From Pseudothermotoga elfii DSM 9442 = NBRC 107921 (lineage in GTDB: Bacteria > Thermotogota > Thermotogae > Thermotogales > DSM-5069), in contig NC_022792.1 in assembly GCF_000504085.1 (NCBI RefSeq), forward strand, positions 1,764,001 through 1,828,000: a stretch of 64,000 nucleotides of DNA, written 5' to 3'. The number at the start of each line of letters is the position of its first letter. The stretch's first letter is position 1. A program made the translations under genes and the position numbers. Positions 1 to 9,395 of this stretch are shown piece after piece. The notes under the pieces are model-generated. The model was not told the DNA's origin, searched no databases, and saw only the letters and a program-made list of their open reading frames with translations.

Positions 1-31
1 TACACTGTAAAAGTACGAACAGGTTCTTTAA

Positions 32-59
32 TTGATTTTTGAACACCTGTTGGTATAAT
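32..59 (+). promoter_or_regulatory. Promoter of tRNA-Ser
   Basis: A -35 box TTGATT (32-37) and a perfect -10 box TATAAT (54-59) are separated by 16 bases. The -10 box ends 11 bases before the mature 5' end of the tRNA. The transcript may continue into panC, because no terminator is visible between the tRNA and panC. Confidence 0.75.
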
Positions 60-70
60 GAAAATAAAGC

Positions 71-159
71 GGAGGCGTGTCCGAATTGGCTAAGGAGCCG
101 GTCTCGAAAATCGGTGGGCTTTTAAGCCCTTGTGGGTTCGAGTCCCACCGCCTCCGCCA
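71..159 (+). tRNA. tRNA-Ser (anticodon CGA)
   Basis: The acceptor stem GGAGGCG (71-77) pairs with CGCCTCC (149-155), followed by discriminator G and an encoded CCA. The anticodon loop CTCGAAA gives anticodon CGA. A long variable arm (GGGCTT/AAGCCC type) marks it as a class II tRNA, and the T arm GTGGG-TTCGAGT-CCCAC is perfect. The length of 89 with a long variable arm fits serine; it would read UCG codons. Confidence 0.95.
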
Positions 160-181
160 GTTTTTATAGCGAGGTGAAATA

Positions 182-1027
182 ATGGTAGTTGTCAAAAACA
201 TAGACGAAATGAAAAAGATATGTAGAGAGTTGAGAAAAGAAAAAACAATAGGCTTTGTTCCAACAATGGGTTATCTGCATGAAGGACATCTTTCCCTGGT
301 CAGACGTTCAAAAAAAGAGAATGATATAACTGTTGTCAGCATATTTGTCAATCCAACGCAATTTGGTCCAAATGAGGACTATAATTCTTACCCAAGAAAT
401 TTAAATCGTGATGCGTCTCTTCTCGAAAAAGAAGATGTTGATTATGTTTTTGTTCCCGAAATTGAACAAATGTATCCAAAAGATTATTCTACCTACATCA
501 ATGAAGAGAGTCTTTCAAGACACTTATGTGGCAGATCAAGACCAGGGCATTTCAGAGGTGTCTGCACAGTTGTAACCAAGTTGTTCAACATAGTGAAACC
601 CAACCGTGCATATTTTGGCCAGAAAGATGCACAACAGTTTCGTGTAATAAGAAGAATGGTCAGGGATTTAAACATGGACGTAGAAGTAATAGAATGCCCG
701 ATTGTGAGAGAGCCAGATGGTCTTGCAATGAGTTCAAGAAATATTTATCTATCAACTGAAGAAAGGAACCAGGCGCTTGCATTGAACAGATCCCTGAAAA
801 TTGCGGAAAATCTATACAGGTCTGGCGAAAAAAATACCGAAAGAATGAAAGAAAAAATAGTACAGTATCTGTCTTCCTTCGATAAAATAAAAATAGATTA
901 CGTAGAAATAGTTAGTGAGGAAACCCTTGAACCTGTTGAAAAAATCGAAGGAAAAGTCATTGTTGCCATTGCGGCTTGGGTTGGGAAAGCTCGCCTGATC
1001 GACAACACTATTTTAGGAGAAATATAA
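182..1027 (+). CDS. panC: Pantothenate synthetase (pantoate--beta-alanine ligase)
   Basis: A cytoplasmic enzyme that joins pantoate and beta-alanine with ATP in coenzyme A synthesis. The 281-residue protein has the family's normal length. The ATP-binding HIGH-like motif MGYLHEGH lies at residues 29-36, FGQKD at 145-149, and the KMSKS-like loop MSSRN at 183-187. The ATG follows a GAGGTGA ribosome site. It lies just after tRNA-Ser and one base before a TTG-started DUF5317 gene, so the two are probably co-transcribed. No other pantothenate genes are in the window. Confidence 0.97.
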   Translation: MVVVKNIDEMKKICRELRKEKTIGFVPTMGYLHEGHLSLVRRSKKENDITVVSIFVNPTQFGPNEDYNSYPRNLNRDASLLEKEDVDYVFVPEIEQMYPKDYSTYINEESLSRHLCGRSRPGHFRGVCTVVTKLFNIVKPNRAYFGQKDAQQFRVIRRMVRDLNMDVEVIECPIVREPDGLAMSSRNIYLSTEERNQALALNRSLKIAENLYRSGEKNTERMKEKIVQYLSSFDKIKIDYVEIVSEETLEPVEKIEGKVIVAIAAWVGKARLIDNTILGEI

Positions 1028-1028
1028 A

Positions 1029-1517
1029 TTGATACTGGATGTTTTCATAATAGCACTCTTACTTTCCCTCATTCTGAAAAAAAGAATTTTCCATCTTGAC
1101 AAACTCGAAATCAAAGCGATTTATTTGTTTCCCGTGCCTTTTATTATACAAATACTCCCTTTTCAACAAAGAGGCCTCTTGATGGCTATCTCTTATGGAT
1201 TACTTTTTACTGCAATGATGTTAAACTGGAAAATCAACGGTTTTAAATTCATGGCAGCTGGTTCAGCTATGAATGCGCTCGTGATACTTTTCAACAATGG
1301 AAAAATGCCCGTTTATGAACCTTTTGCCAGAATGCTTGAACTCGACCTGACAGTGAAACACACATTTGTTTATTCTTTTTCTGAAAAACTTATCCTTGGA
1401 GATTGGATACCCATTATCCTTCCATGGGCCAGAAAATTTCTCATAAGCCCTGGAGATATTCTCATATATGCAGGGGTGTTTATCTTCTTTTTAACCATCG
1501 AAAAAACCCATCGATAG
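1029..1517 (+). CDS. DUF5317 family membrane protein
   Basis: A 162-residue, very hydrophobic protein with about four or five membrane segments and no enzyme motif. The segment NNGKMPV at residues 89-95 resembles the conserved N-G-x-MPV stretch that I associate with DUF5317. The TTG start follows TAGGAGA and sits one base after the panC stop, which suggests translational coupling. Its function is unknown; a role linked to pantothenate would be only a guess from position. Confidence 0.7.
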   Translation: MILDVFIIALLLSLILKKRIFHLDKLEIKAIYLFPVPFIIQILPFQQRGLLMAISYGLLFTAMMLNWKINGFKFMAAGSAMNALVILFNNGKMPVYEPFARMLELDLTVKHTFVYSFSEKLILGDWIPIILPWARKFLISPGDILIYAGVFIFFLTIEKTHR

Positions 1518-1589
1518 CTTTCAAACATAAGCCATTTTCGTCATATCAAAATTGTATTTATGATATGATAACTATATGGAGGTGATCGT

Positions 1590-3026
1590 ATGAAAGTACT
1601 AACTTCTTTCTTTTTGATTGTCTCCGTTTTTCTATTTGCAACCACTTTTCCAGCAAGAATAAGTGTTTTATTGAGCAATGAATTAGACAATGCGGGAACA
1701 ACAAAAGGTTATGTTTTTAACGAGGTGAAAATCGAGTGTTTAAGTGAAACATCTATCGAAGCCCAATCTTTTGAAAAAGGATCCGTGGTAATAATCAAAC
1801 CGGGAGCAAACGGATTGTTAATGAATGATACACAGATCAACTCAGATTCAATAACAATTAAGGGAATGATCAAGGTTCTTTCGGCAAAGCGCTCCTATGG
1901 AACACCCGTTTATGAAGACACCATCTTAGTAAAAATGATCGATAAGGGGATAATACTTATAAACGAATTAGACATCGAAAACTACGTGAAATACGTTGTA
2001 CCAAGTGAAGTACCAGGTTGGTTTGAAAAAGAAGCTATAAAAGCACAGGCAGTTCTTGCAAGAAGTCGCGCCATCGCTGATGTTCTAAAAGGTCCTAAGG
2101 ATAATTTCTATGGGGCCCACTGCGACGATAGTACGAAAAGCCAGGTTTTTAACAACAAAGAAATTTCCGAAATCGTTGAAAAAGCTGTTGAAGAAACACA
2201 GGGGAAAATTATGTTTGTAAATGGATATCCCGTAGAAACAGTGGTTTACTTTTCAACATCATGTGGTTTTACATCAAACAATGAGGAAGTATGGAGTGAT
2301 GAACAGGGCAATTTTCCAGGTGCGGTTATACCTTATCTCAGGTCAAAACCACAATTTGGAAAACTCTTAGTTGAAAACAAAAATGAGGAATTCTGGAATA
2401 AATTTTTCAGAGCTTTCTGGGGCATTGAAAAAGAACTATGTGATTTTTACGACAGAGAGTCCCCATGGTTCAGATGGAAAGTAACCATGACACGTGAAGA
2501 ACTTGAAAATGTCATCAGCAAGGGTTTGATTGCGAGAGAAAAAGCTGACCAGCTTTTAGGGGTAGATGCAATAAGAACTCTGCAGGGGATTCCTGTAGAT
2601 ATTAATAATGCTAACTTTTCTATTGGGGAACTCAAAGATTTAAAAATTGTCAGAAGAGGAGAAGGTGGAATAGTTATGACGCTCAGGATAGTATCGGAGA
2701 ATGGAATTTATGAAATAGACAAGGAATACAACATCAGATTCATTATACGCCCGACCAAAAGTCTCACAGGCTTTAACAGGGATATAATCATTGAACGGCA
2801 TGATGGTTCTACTTACAGTAATTATTCTATACTGCCAAGTGGATACTTTGTATTTGACATTGATAGAGAAAATGGAAAAATAAAACAAGTTACTTTTTAT
2901 GGTGGAGGAAATGGCCACGGTGTTGGAATGAGTCAGTACGGAGCCAACTACCTTGCCAAAATTGGGAAAAACTATCAACAAATATTAAAAACTTTCTACG
3001 AAGGCAAGATAGAAAATATCTTTTAA
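1590..3026 (+). CDS. SpoIID/LytB domain protein
   Basis: A 478-residue secreted protein with an N-terminal signal peptide (hydrophobic residues 4-20). The SpoIID region begins near residue 135 with VVPSEVPGWF and then an EAIKAQAVLARSRA stretch, and ends near residues 438-452 with the signature GNGHGVGMSQYGA. In spore formers SpoIID is a peptidoglycan lytic transglycosylase and LytB an amidase enhancer; in this non-sporing lineage a role in cell-wall remodelling is likely. The region near residues 245-420 is longer than a minimal SpoIID domain. The start is set by GGAGGTGATCGT before the ATG. It ends in a hairpin shared with the convergent gene. Confidence 0.85.
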   Translation: MKVLTSFFLIVSVFLFATTFPARISVLLSNELDNAGTTKGYVFNEVKIECLSETSIEAQSFEKGSVVIIKPGANGLLMNDTQINSDSITIKGMIKVLSAKRSYGTPVYEDTILVKMIDKGIILINELDIENYVKYVVPSEVPGWFEKEAIKAQAVLARSRAIADVLKGPKDNFYGAHCDDSTKSQVFNNKEISEIVEKAVEETQGKIMFVNGYPVETVVYFSTSCGFTSNNEEVWSDEQGNFPGAVIPYLRSKPQFGKLLVENKNEEFWNKFFRAFWGIEKELCDFYDRESPWFRWKVTMTREELENVISKGLIAREKADQLLGVDAIRTLQGIPVDINNANFSIGELKDLKIVRRGEGGIVMTLRIVSENGIYEIDKEYNIRFIIRPTKSLTGFNRDIIIERHDGSTYSNYSILPSGYFVFDIDRENGKIKQVTFYGGGNGHGVGMSQYGANYLAKIGKNYQQILKTFYEGKIENIF

Positions 3027-3047
3027 GGGAGCCTTACAGGCTCCCTT
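3025..3047. terminator. Bidirectional terminator hairpin
   Basis: A perfect 10-bp stem, AAGGGAGCCT/AGGCTCCCTT with loop TAC, lies between convergent genes. It overlaps the stop codon of the SpoIID gene. Pyrimidine- and T-rich sequence follows on both strands. Confidence 0.8.
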
Positions 3048-3048
3048 C

Positions 3049-5043
3049 TTATTTGGATAAATCGATAAAAGCAATTGTTCCATTCATAGAGGCTACCAGA
3101 ACCCCAGATTTATACGGATAAGCCTTTGAAAATATAAACCCGGGTCCAAGATAAAGCTTTTCCAGAACCTCTCCCTTTTCCAGATCAAGAAAGAAAATAT
3201 TACCGTCAATCGTGCAAACGACCAACATTTCTTCTCCCACAATCCTGGGAGATGAATCATAGATTTGTCCGTCTACATTTGATTTCCACAGAATTTCCCC
3301 ATCTACAGGATTGAATTTATAGATCGTACCATTTATGTTTGAAACATACGCATTTCCAGAGTTGTCTTTTTCCACAGAAGAATATCCAGCTCCCAGGGAA
3401 GATTTTCTCCATCTTTTTGTTTTCATTGAAATATTTTGCCCATGTAAAGCACCTGATGTATTTGTGAAAACAATCCAGTCATCGAACAATTCCGGTGTGC
3501 ATGGGGCAGCTGTTTCATATCCAGCTCCAACTGCAAAGTTCTTGACCAATTTTCCGTTCTCATCAATAATCGAAAGGACACCTCCCCACGATGTTTGCAG
3601 AAAATAAGGGGATACAAATCTTGCTGGTGATTGCACTGTACCATACATGTAGAATTTATAAATTATTCTTCCACAATCTGGATCTACAAGATACAGATTT
3701 TCACCACTTCCAACAGCTATATTTTTTTGCCCGGATGATATAGAAAAAACCGGACAATCAAAATTCATGGACCATATTTCATCAAAAGTCTCAAGATCAT
3801 ATGCCGCAAGATTTCCCATTAAATCTCCAAAAATAAGTTTTCTACCCCTTACAACAACATTTGAAACAAAAGGACCTGAAAATTTTTTCTTCCACAACAA
3901 TTTACCATAGTCATCGAGTACATAAACTGTGCCTGATAAATCTGCAAAACATATTTTGCCATCTGAGCAAACAGGATTTGAGAAAACTCCGTCTGAAGCC
4001 TGAAATTTCCATAGCAACTTTGATGAATCAAAATCAGAGAAGATATAGCGTTCAGTAAAACCATCAACGCCTTCAGCAAGAATCTTTGCAAATATACAAG
4101 CATCATTGTGCAACTCAACAGGTACTTCGAGCCGCTTTTCGAAATCTGAAAACTTCTTAAAAATTGAATTGTTAATTGTGAGAGTTATCTGTTTTATGCC
4201 TTCTGTTTCAAAATATAATGAAACCCCTTTTTCACCAATCTTTCTCAGATTAACCTTCAAAATCTGAGAGTATCTTCTTTCTTTTCCTGCAGGAATTTGC
4301 CTTATAAGATTGCAAACACCATCAGTATTCAAAGCCCATAAAAATATTTCGCCATCTTCCCAGCTTAAAACCGTGTACCAACCATCCTTAGCTGCACCAA
4401 CCATCTGAAACCAGGCACCATTGTACATACCCTTAATATCATAGCTGTGCCCATGACCAACTAAAACAACTGGGACATTTGAATCATTTATCAAGTTCAT
4501 CAATTTCCAGCCATCATCTGTAAAATTAGCTGGCCCGCCAAAAGGATGATGGGCCATTATCACAACCGGCTTTTCACTTTGTTTGAGTCTCGTCTCGATC
4601 CACTGCAATTGAAGAATTCCTATATGACCATGGTGCTCAAAGTACATCGATGTATCTACACCGAGAAATTCAAAAGGTCCAGCATCAATACAAAATCCCT
4701 TAAAACCACTCTCGCCTTTTCTGTTTCTCGGTGACCATCTTGTATCATGATTTCCAGGCGTTTCATAAACGTCTATTTCATAACTGTTCAATCTGGATAT
4801 GATCTTATCCAGTTCAGAAAACTCATAATCAGACCCCATCTCTGTCAAATCACCGAGGATAAAAACCGCCCCTGGCTTAATTTCGCAAACTTGATCTATC
4901 AGAAACTCGACCTTTTCTTTTGCAAAAGGAAAATGAAGATCACTTAAAATTACGACAAATCCTTCATGATTCAAAAACGGATGTTTTGAAAACGCATATA
5001 TCGACAGGGACAGAAATACCATTAAGAAAAGTGTTTTTTTCAT
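3049..5043 (-). CDS. Secreted calcineurin-like metallophosphatase with PQQ/WD-type beta-propeller
   Basis: A 664-residue protein with a signal peptide (residues 1-19). The phosphatase half shows the metal-binding motifs in order: SDLH (34-37), GDLTE (64-68), GNHD (97-100), HHPF (165-168) and GHGH (196-199). From about residue 345 to the end there are repeated blade-like units containing A/SDxxGxxY and WxxxxD patterns, as in PQQ-like propellers. No quinone-enzyme residues are evident, so the propeller is probably a binding platform. The phosphoester substrate is unknown. It is the last gene of a run of exported proteins and overlaps the amidase gene by four bases. The fusion of a secreted phosphatase to a propeller is the odd feature. 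Confidence 0.82.
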   Translation of the reverse strand: MKKTLFLMVFLSLSIYAFSKHPFLNHEGFVVILSDLHFPFAKEKVEFLIDQVCEIKPGAVFILGDLTEMGSDYEFSELDKIISRLNSYEIDVYETPGNHDTRWSPRNRKGESGFKGFCIDAGPFEFLGVDTSMYFEHHGHIGILQLQWIETRLKQSEKPVVIMAHHPFGGPANFTDDGWKLMNLINDSNVPVVLVGHGHSYDIKGMYNGAWFQMVGAAKDGWYTVLSWEDGEIFLWALNTDGVCNLIRQIPAGKERRYSQILKVNLRKIGEKGVSLYFETEGIKQITLTINNSIFKKFSDFEKRLEVPVELHNDACIFAKILAEGVDGFTERYIFSDFDSSKLLWKFQASDGVFSNPVCSDGKICFADLSGTVYVLDDYGKLLWKKKFSGPFVSNVVVRGRKLIFGDLMGNLAAYDLETFDEIWSMNFDCPVFSISSGQKNIAVGSGENLYLVDPDCGRIIYKFYMYGTVQSPARFVSPYFLQTSWGGVLSIIDENGKLVKNFAVGAGYETAAPCTPELFDDWIVFTNTSGALHGQNISMKTKRWRKSSLGAGYSSVEKDNSGNAYVSNINGTIYKFNPVDGEILWKSNVDGQIYDSSPRIVGEEMLVVCTIDGNIFFLDLEKGEVLEKLYLGPGFIFSKAYPYKSGVLVASMNGTIAFIDLSK

Positions 5044-6620
5044 CCAATACCTCCTGCTTTTTTAAGTAACTCAATTGCTCTGTCTAACTCTTTCTCATCT
5101 GATAGAAAGAAAGTTTCATATCTCGGTTTTAGATTTATATTGAGGCTTATCAGAAATATGAAATCAACAGAAGAAGCTCTCCTCATGAGATTTATCTCGT
5201 CTCTTTTGCTTTGAACTATTACAATCTCTGCATCACATCCATAATTTTGTAGGATTTGAGCTATCTTCTCAAAACTCTCTTTCCGCTCTGATGCAGCTAT
5301 TATTATTTTTTTGCCTTTCAAAAATCCTTCAAGTGTTCTGTTAACCCGAATACTTTTGAAGCTCACCGGTTTTACCGGTGTCTGGTTGTATATAACCCTC
5401 TCATAACCGTCGTATGAAATAGTTACTGGTTCGCCAGTATTTTCAATTATTCCAAGAAATGTCCCATCATCGCTATAAATAGAAACAACTTCTACCCAGG
5501 TGTCACCGGAAAAAAGCAATGGTACAGTTAATTCAGTGGCTTCGTAAGAAACAGTGATACACACTTCATCTATCCCCATGTACGGAATTATCAGGGAATT
5601 TCCACTTTTTGTGATAAAACCATCACTCACTTTTACAGATAATGGTTCTTTATCTACGCAATGCCTTCTTGCATAAGGAATCAGATCTATTTTATAATAA
5701 CTACCAGCAATTGCAGGCGCTCTATCTGGAAAGATTTCAATCTTGACTGAATCAACAGGCGGATTGAATTGTATCCATTTTGTATATTTTTTCGAATAAA
5801 CACCATTCTTTCCAATTGCATATACTGTTAAGAAATATTTTCCTGGTGAGATATTCTCCGGCACAGAAATAAATAAACGATCTTGCTGAATCTCTACGTT
5901 GAGTGGTTGTTTATCAAAAAAGGCAAAAGCTTTATCTATATTCTGAGAACAATCTATATTAAAATCCCAACTGTTTATTTCTTCAACAGCTTCAAGGTTT
6001 AATTCAGGTATCTCACTGTCAAAAAGCCGGCAGATGGCCTCTTTATAAGCTATCGCGACAGCTTTGAGATTTTCTTCCTCGTTTAACCATTGCTCTCTTT
6101 CTTCATTGGAAACATGACATGGCTCTCCCAAAACAGCAGGGACTTTTACTTCTCTCATTAAATAAACATCACCAGGTCCAGCATCACCCGAAGTGCCAAC
6201 ATATTTTTTGAAAGATTCTATAAGATAATCTGCAACATTTCTTGCATAATCAGCAGAATATGCTGAATAATAGGCTATGGAAAAATCAGAATTAGGGGTA
6301 TTTTTCATAGAATTGAAATGTATACTCACAAAAAGATCGGCATCAACCCTGTTTGCAAGATTTGCCCTTTCAGCCAGGCTCACAGTCCTGTCAGAAGTTC
6401 TTGTCATGATAACTGTTGCACCACATTCTTCAAGTAACTCGCGCAAATATTTTGCAACTTTTAAATTTATATCTGCTTCTTCAAGAATAGTTCCAGTGGC
6501 ACCGCGATCTTCTTTCCCACCATGACCGGGATCAACTACGATCAATTTTCCAATCAGGCTGGCAAAAAGTAGATTAAAGGAGCACAAACTAAGCAAAATT
6601 AACAATAAACGCCTTTTCAT
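5040..6620 (-). CDS. N-acetylmuramoyl-L-alanine amidase (amidase_3) with C-terminal extension
   Basis: Cuts the bond between MurNAc and the stem peptide of peptidoglycan. The 526-residue protein starts with a signal peptide (1-20). The zinc amidase domain runs to about residue 210: VVDPGHGG around residue 30, a glutamate in EEADINLK near 48, SIHFNS near 100, and a late catalytic-type Glu in LGEPCHVSNEE. The remaining 300 residues look like beta-rich Ig-like domains plus a small alpha/beta segment, of unknown role. It sits in the secreted-enzyme operon and overlaps the next gene by four bases (ATGA). Confidence 0.88.
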   Translation of the reverse strand: MKRRLLLILLSLCSFNLLFASLIGKLIVVDPGHGGKEDRGATGTILEEADINLKVAKYLRELLEECGATVIMTRTSDRTVSLAERANLANRVDADLFVSIHFNSMKNTPNSDFSIAYYSAYSADYARNVADYLIESFKKYVGTSGDAGPGDVYLMREVKVPAVLGEPCHVSNEEREQWLNEEENLKAVAIAYKEAICRLFDSEIPELNLEAVEEINSWDFNIDCSQNIDKAFAFFDKQPLNVEIQQDRLFISVPENISPGKYFLTVYAIGKNGVYSKKYTKWIQFNPPVDSVKIEIFPDRAPAIAGSYYKIDLIPYARRHCVDKEPLSVKVSDGFITKSGNSLIIPYMGIDEVCITVSYEATELTVPLLFSGDTWVEVVSIYSDDGTFLGIIENTGEPVTISYDGYERVIYNQTPVKPVSFKSIRVNRTLEGFLKGKKIIIAASERKESFEKIAQILQNYGCDAEIVIVQSKRDEINLMRRASSVDFIFLISLNINLKPRYETFFLSDEKELDRAIELLKKAGGIG

Positions 6621-6638
6621 AAAACCACCACTCCTTAA

Positions 6639-6669
6639 AACAAAGGGGAGAATTGCTCTCCCCTTTGTT
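6639..6669 (-). terminator. Intra-operon hairpin before the amidase gene
   Basis: A 13-bp stem (AACAAAGGGGAGA with its complement, loop ATTGC) overlaps the stop of the upstream gene and is followed on the minus strand by TTTTAAGG. It can act as a partial terminator or mRNA stabiliser, since the amidase ribosome site follows directly. Confidence 0.7.
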
Positions 6670-7469
6670 CACTTTTTCATGAAGTAATCAATGATATTTG
6701 CAAGGAGCAGCTGAACCATTGGTTCATCAAAGTTTGGGTTCAAAAAGAGATCTTCACCGACGTATATACAATTCTTTCCTTCTATGATCGCAGCATTGAC
6801 ATCTGGCATGTGACTTGGAGTTTCCATATCATCGTTGTACCATTCTCCAAGAACGGCCGCATCTTCCAAAATCTCAACAACCATAGCCCAGTGCCTTGGA
6901 GTAGCTACAAACTCATCGATCCCTTCCCATATTGGATGATCTGCAACTTTTTTTATATAGCCATGCACAGGAGGTTTCCAGGCAAACGCGCTGTACGAAA
7001 CTTTGAAAATATCTCCGAGAGCAAATACAGTACTGACATCATAGGAAGAATTGTTATGGTTTCTAAAAGAAGCCTGTGCCAAGGCAAAAACATAGCCACC
7101 ATTGCTTATGAATTTTTTCACAGCTTCAATTTCCAAAGGCGACATGCGCCTTGTGTTAGGAAGTATAAGGAGTTTAATTTTGCTCATATCAAAAATTCTT
7201 TCGAATTTGATCACTGGATCTGCCTCGGGATTGGCATACAATTCCAGATCTCTGTTGAAAACAGGGACACAGCTGTAACCAAGACCTTTAACGAAATCGA
7301 ATATGCGTTTCATTTCCCCAAGATAATCCCAGTCGGAACCAGAGAAGCCAAGTTCGGCATACCATCGAGCCGTATAATCACTCATCAAAACCCCGACAAC
7401 CTGCTGTTCATCAGCCAGGACTGGAACAAATAAAACTGCCAGAGCCAGGACAATCAGAAATTTTTTCAT
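6669..7469 (-). CDS. Secreted ThuA/class I GATase-like protein
   Basis: A 266-residue protein with a signal peptide ending near ADEQ. The body is an alpha/beta flavodoxin-like fold: a strand reading LLILPNTRRM, then LEIEAVKKFISNGGYVFALAQ, which is typical of ThuA-like or trehalose-utilisation glutamine-amidotransferase folds that lack a clear nucleophile elbow. I see no Cys-His-Glu triad, so it may bind rather than cut. The ATG at 7469 is chosen over the GTG at 7475 because AAGGAGG is eight bases before the ATG. It lies between a GHL10-type hydrolase and the amidase, so a role in glycan or wall turnover is likely but unproven. Confidence 0.6.
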   Translation of the reverse strand: MKKFLIVLALAVLFVPVLADEQQVVGVLMSDYTARWYAELGFSGSDWDYLGEMKRIFDFVKGLGYSCVPVFNRDLELYANPEADPVIKFERIFDMSKIKLLILPNTRRMSPLEIEAVKKFISNGGYVFALAQASFRNHNNSSYDVSTVFALGDIFKVSYSAFAWKPPVHGYIKKVADHPIWEGIDEFVATPRHWAMVVEILEDAAVLGEWYNDDMETPSHMPDVNAAIIEGKNCIYVGEDLFLNPNFDEPMVQLLLANIIDYFMKK

Positions 7470-7484
7470 GCTCACTACCTCCTT

Positions 7485-8588
7485 TTAAAAATTCAATCTG
7501 GCGATATCCGCCACATATTTTCTTACTTTTTCATCAAGCAAATTTTCAAAAGAGAAAATCAAAATCTCATCTGGCCGATATTTTTCTACAACACTTTTTG
7601 CTATTTCATATAATTTTTCAGGATTCTCTGTCATTTTGTAGGCTCCAAGACCAACCCTTATTTTCTCAGCTGCTCCAAGCGCTTTTACAGCGTACTTAAC
7701 ATAATATTCAACAGTATCTCTGTTATTCTCATAAGCCATTAAACAAGCATAATCCAAATATTCTCCCTCTAACCATTGCAACCACCCCTGAAGTCTCTGG
7801 CTTATCGCATCTTGTTCATAGTAAGCAAAGACAGCAGCAGACAGTTTTTTACCGTAGTTATGGACTTTTTCGTAGATTAACTTAACAGTATCGGAAACCT
7901 GTTGTATTCTGAAAAGATCGAAACCTTCCCCAAGATTGGTCAACTTTTTCTCCTGAATAGCCTTTTTTAGCCACTCTCTATATATCTTCATCGCTTCTGG
8001 ATGATAACCAAATGTTTTGTAGGGATATCTAATATAATCAAGATGTATCTCATCAACATCATAATTTTTTGCAATTTCTTCAGCAATATTGCTCACAAAT
8101 TTTTTTACATCTTCAAGCGCTGGCTCCAGGAATAAACCAGGTGTGTTTATTTCGGGTGAGGATGCATACTCAAGCATACTTTTTCCATTTTGATCATAAG
8201 TTATCCAATCAGGATGAACATTAACTACATGTTTTTCAGAAACTGGTTTTTTTCCAAAAGGCCAGGCATAGAAAACATTCATCCAGGCTGAAATTTTTAT
8301 TCCACTAATCTTTGCTAAATCTATTATCTCTTTGAGAGGATCGAAATCTGGCGAACATTCAGAAAGGGTTTCGGCTTTCGGCAAAATTTCAGAGTTGTAA
8401 TAAGCATCAGCTCTACCAACAACTTGGACATATATCCTTGTTGCTCCCACTTCTTTCGCTATTTCTATTACCCTGTTAATTTTCTCTATGGAAGTTATTT
8501 GATCTCTTACAACCCATATGCCAAGTGGATAGGGCATTAAAGTTGTTGTCACAAGTAAAACAAGAAAAAGATTAACCTTTCGTGCCAC
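7485..8588 (-). CDS. GHL10/DUF4015-like putative glycoside hydrolase, secreted
   Basis: A 367-residue protein with a signal-like N-terminus. It looks like a (beta/alpha)8 barrel of the hypothetical glycoside hydrolase families: GIWVVRD on strand 1, ISAWMNVFYAWP, then DEIHLDYIRYPYK, whose acidic residues match the conserved HxDYIRYP signature, and later DYACLMAYENN. The substrate is unknown. A GTG start at 8588 overlaps the end of the permease gene by 17 bases and has a poor ribosome site, so translation is probably coupled. Its position next to a sugar importer suggests that it releases the imported saccharide. Confidence 0.78.
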   Translation of the reverse strand: MARKVNLFLVLLVTTTLMPYPLGIWVVRDQITSIEKINRVIEIAKEVGATRIYVQVVGRADAYYNSEILPKAETLSECSPDFDPLKEIIDLAKISGIKISAWMNVFYAWPFGKKPVSEKHVVNVHPDWITYDQNGKSMLEYASSPEINTPGLFLEPALEDVKKFVSNIAEEIAKNYDVDEIHLDYIRYPYKTFGYHPEAMKIYREWLKKAIQEKKLTNLGEGFDLFRIQQVSDTVKLIYEKVHNYGKKLSAAVFAYYEQDAISQRLQGWLQWLEGEYLDYACLMAYENNRDTVEYYVKYAVKALGAAEKIRVGLGAYKMTENPEKLYEIAKSVVEKYRPDEILIFSFENLLDEKVRKYVADIARLNF

Positions 8589-9393
8589 CTGTCATCAATC
8601 CCTTCACAAAATATCTCTGGAAAGCAAAGAAGATAACAACCATAGGTATAGCGGAGACCATGGAACCAGCCATCTGCAAACCGAACTGCGTCATCTCAAG
8701 TCTCTGCAATGTTGCCAGTCCAACTGTCAAAGGATATTTTGAGGGCGTGTTCAAAACTATTAATGGCCATAGGAAGGCATTCCAGGATGAAATAAAAGTA
8801 AAAATGGAAGCAGCTGCGATAACTGGTTTACTCATGGGTAATATTACCCTCCAATAAATTCCCCACTCTGTAGCTCCGTCAATTCTCGCAGCGTCCATAT
8901 AGTCTTGAGAGATAGAAAACATAAATTGCCTCATCATAAAGATTGTATAAGGGCTCGCAAGTGATGGGATTATTACAGCCCATAGAGTATCAAGTAATCC
9001 AAATTTATTTATCAAGAGAAACGCCGGTAAAAGTGTTACCTGGGGTGGAACCATTATTGTGGAAACTATAGCTGTAAACAGCAATCTTTTTCCTTTGAAA
9101 TTCATTTTTGCCAGGGCATAAGCTGCTAAGGAGCAGACAAATATTGAACCAGCTGTGATTGAAATGCTTATAAGCAAACTGTTCACTGACCAGTCCCAGA
9201 TTTGAGAATATGTGAATAAATCCCTGAAATTTTGCAAAGTTGGTCTTGAAGGAAAGAGCTTAGGGGGAATTTGTCTTATATCTTCCTCTGGAGTAAGCGA
9301 TGTTTGTGCCATCCAGTAAAGAGGAAAAAGCGTTGATACAGACCATATTCCTAAAACCAGTGCAATAGCCAGCAACTTGAAAATCTTTTTCAA
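8572..9393 (-). CDS. Carbohydrate ABC transporter permease (MalG type)
   Basis: An inner-membrane protein of about 273 residues with six predicted membrane helices. The cytoplasmic EAA loop, which docks the ATPase, reads DYMDAARIDGATEWGIYWRVILPM. The TTG at 9393 is chosen because GGGAGGG lies seven bases upstream; an ATG at 9408 lies inside that ribosome site. It overlaps the neighbouring permease gene. No ATPase gene is in the operon, so a shared MsmK/UgpC-type ATPase encoded elsewhere is needed. Confidence 0.92.
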   Translation of the reverse strand: MKKIFKLLAIALVLGIWSVSTLFPLYWMAQTSLTPEEDIRQIPPKLFPSRPTLQNFRDLFTYSQIWDWSVNSLLISISITAGSIFVCSLAAYALAKMNFKGKRLLFTAIVSTIMVPPQVTLLPAFLLINKFGLLDTLWAVIIPSLASPYTIFMMRQFMFSISQDYMDAARIDGATEWGIYWRVILPMSKPVIAAASIFTFISSWNAFLWPLIVLNTPSKYPLTVGLATLQRLEMTQFGLQMAGSMVSAIPMVVIFFAFQRYFVKGLMTGGTKG

Positions 9394-9395
9394 TC

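Noticed and set aside
3049-4100. A PQQ-dependent alcohol dehydrogenase, from the propeller repeats
   Set aside because: No quinone or calcium-site residues are seen, and the other half is a metallophosphatase; the propeller is more likely structural.
6810-7433. A 207-codon plus-strand open frame opposite the ThuA-like gene
   Set aside because: No ribosome site, and it is fully antisense to a gene with a signal peptide and a ribosome site; the length is a product of codon bias.
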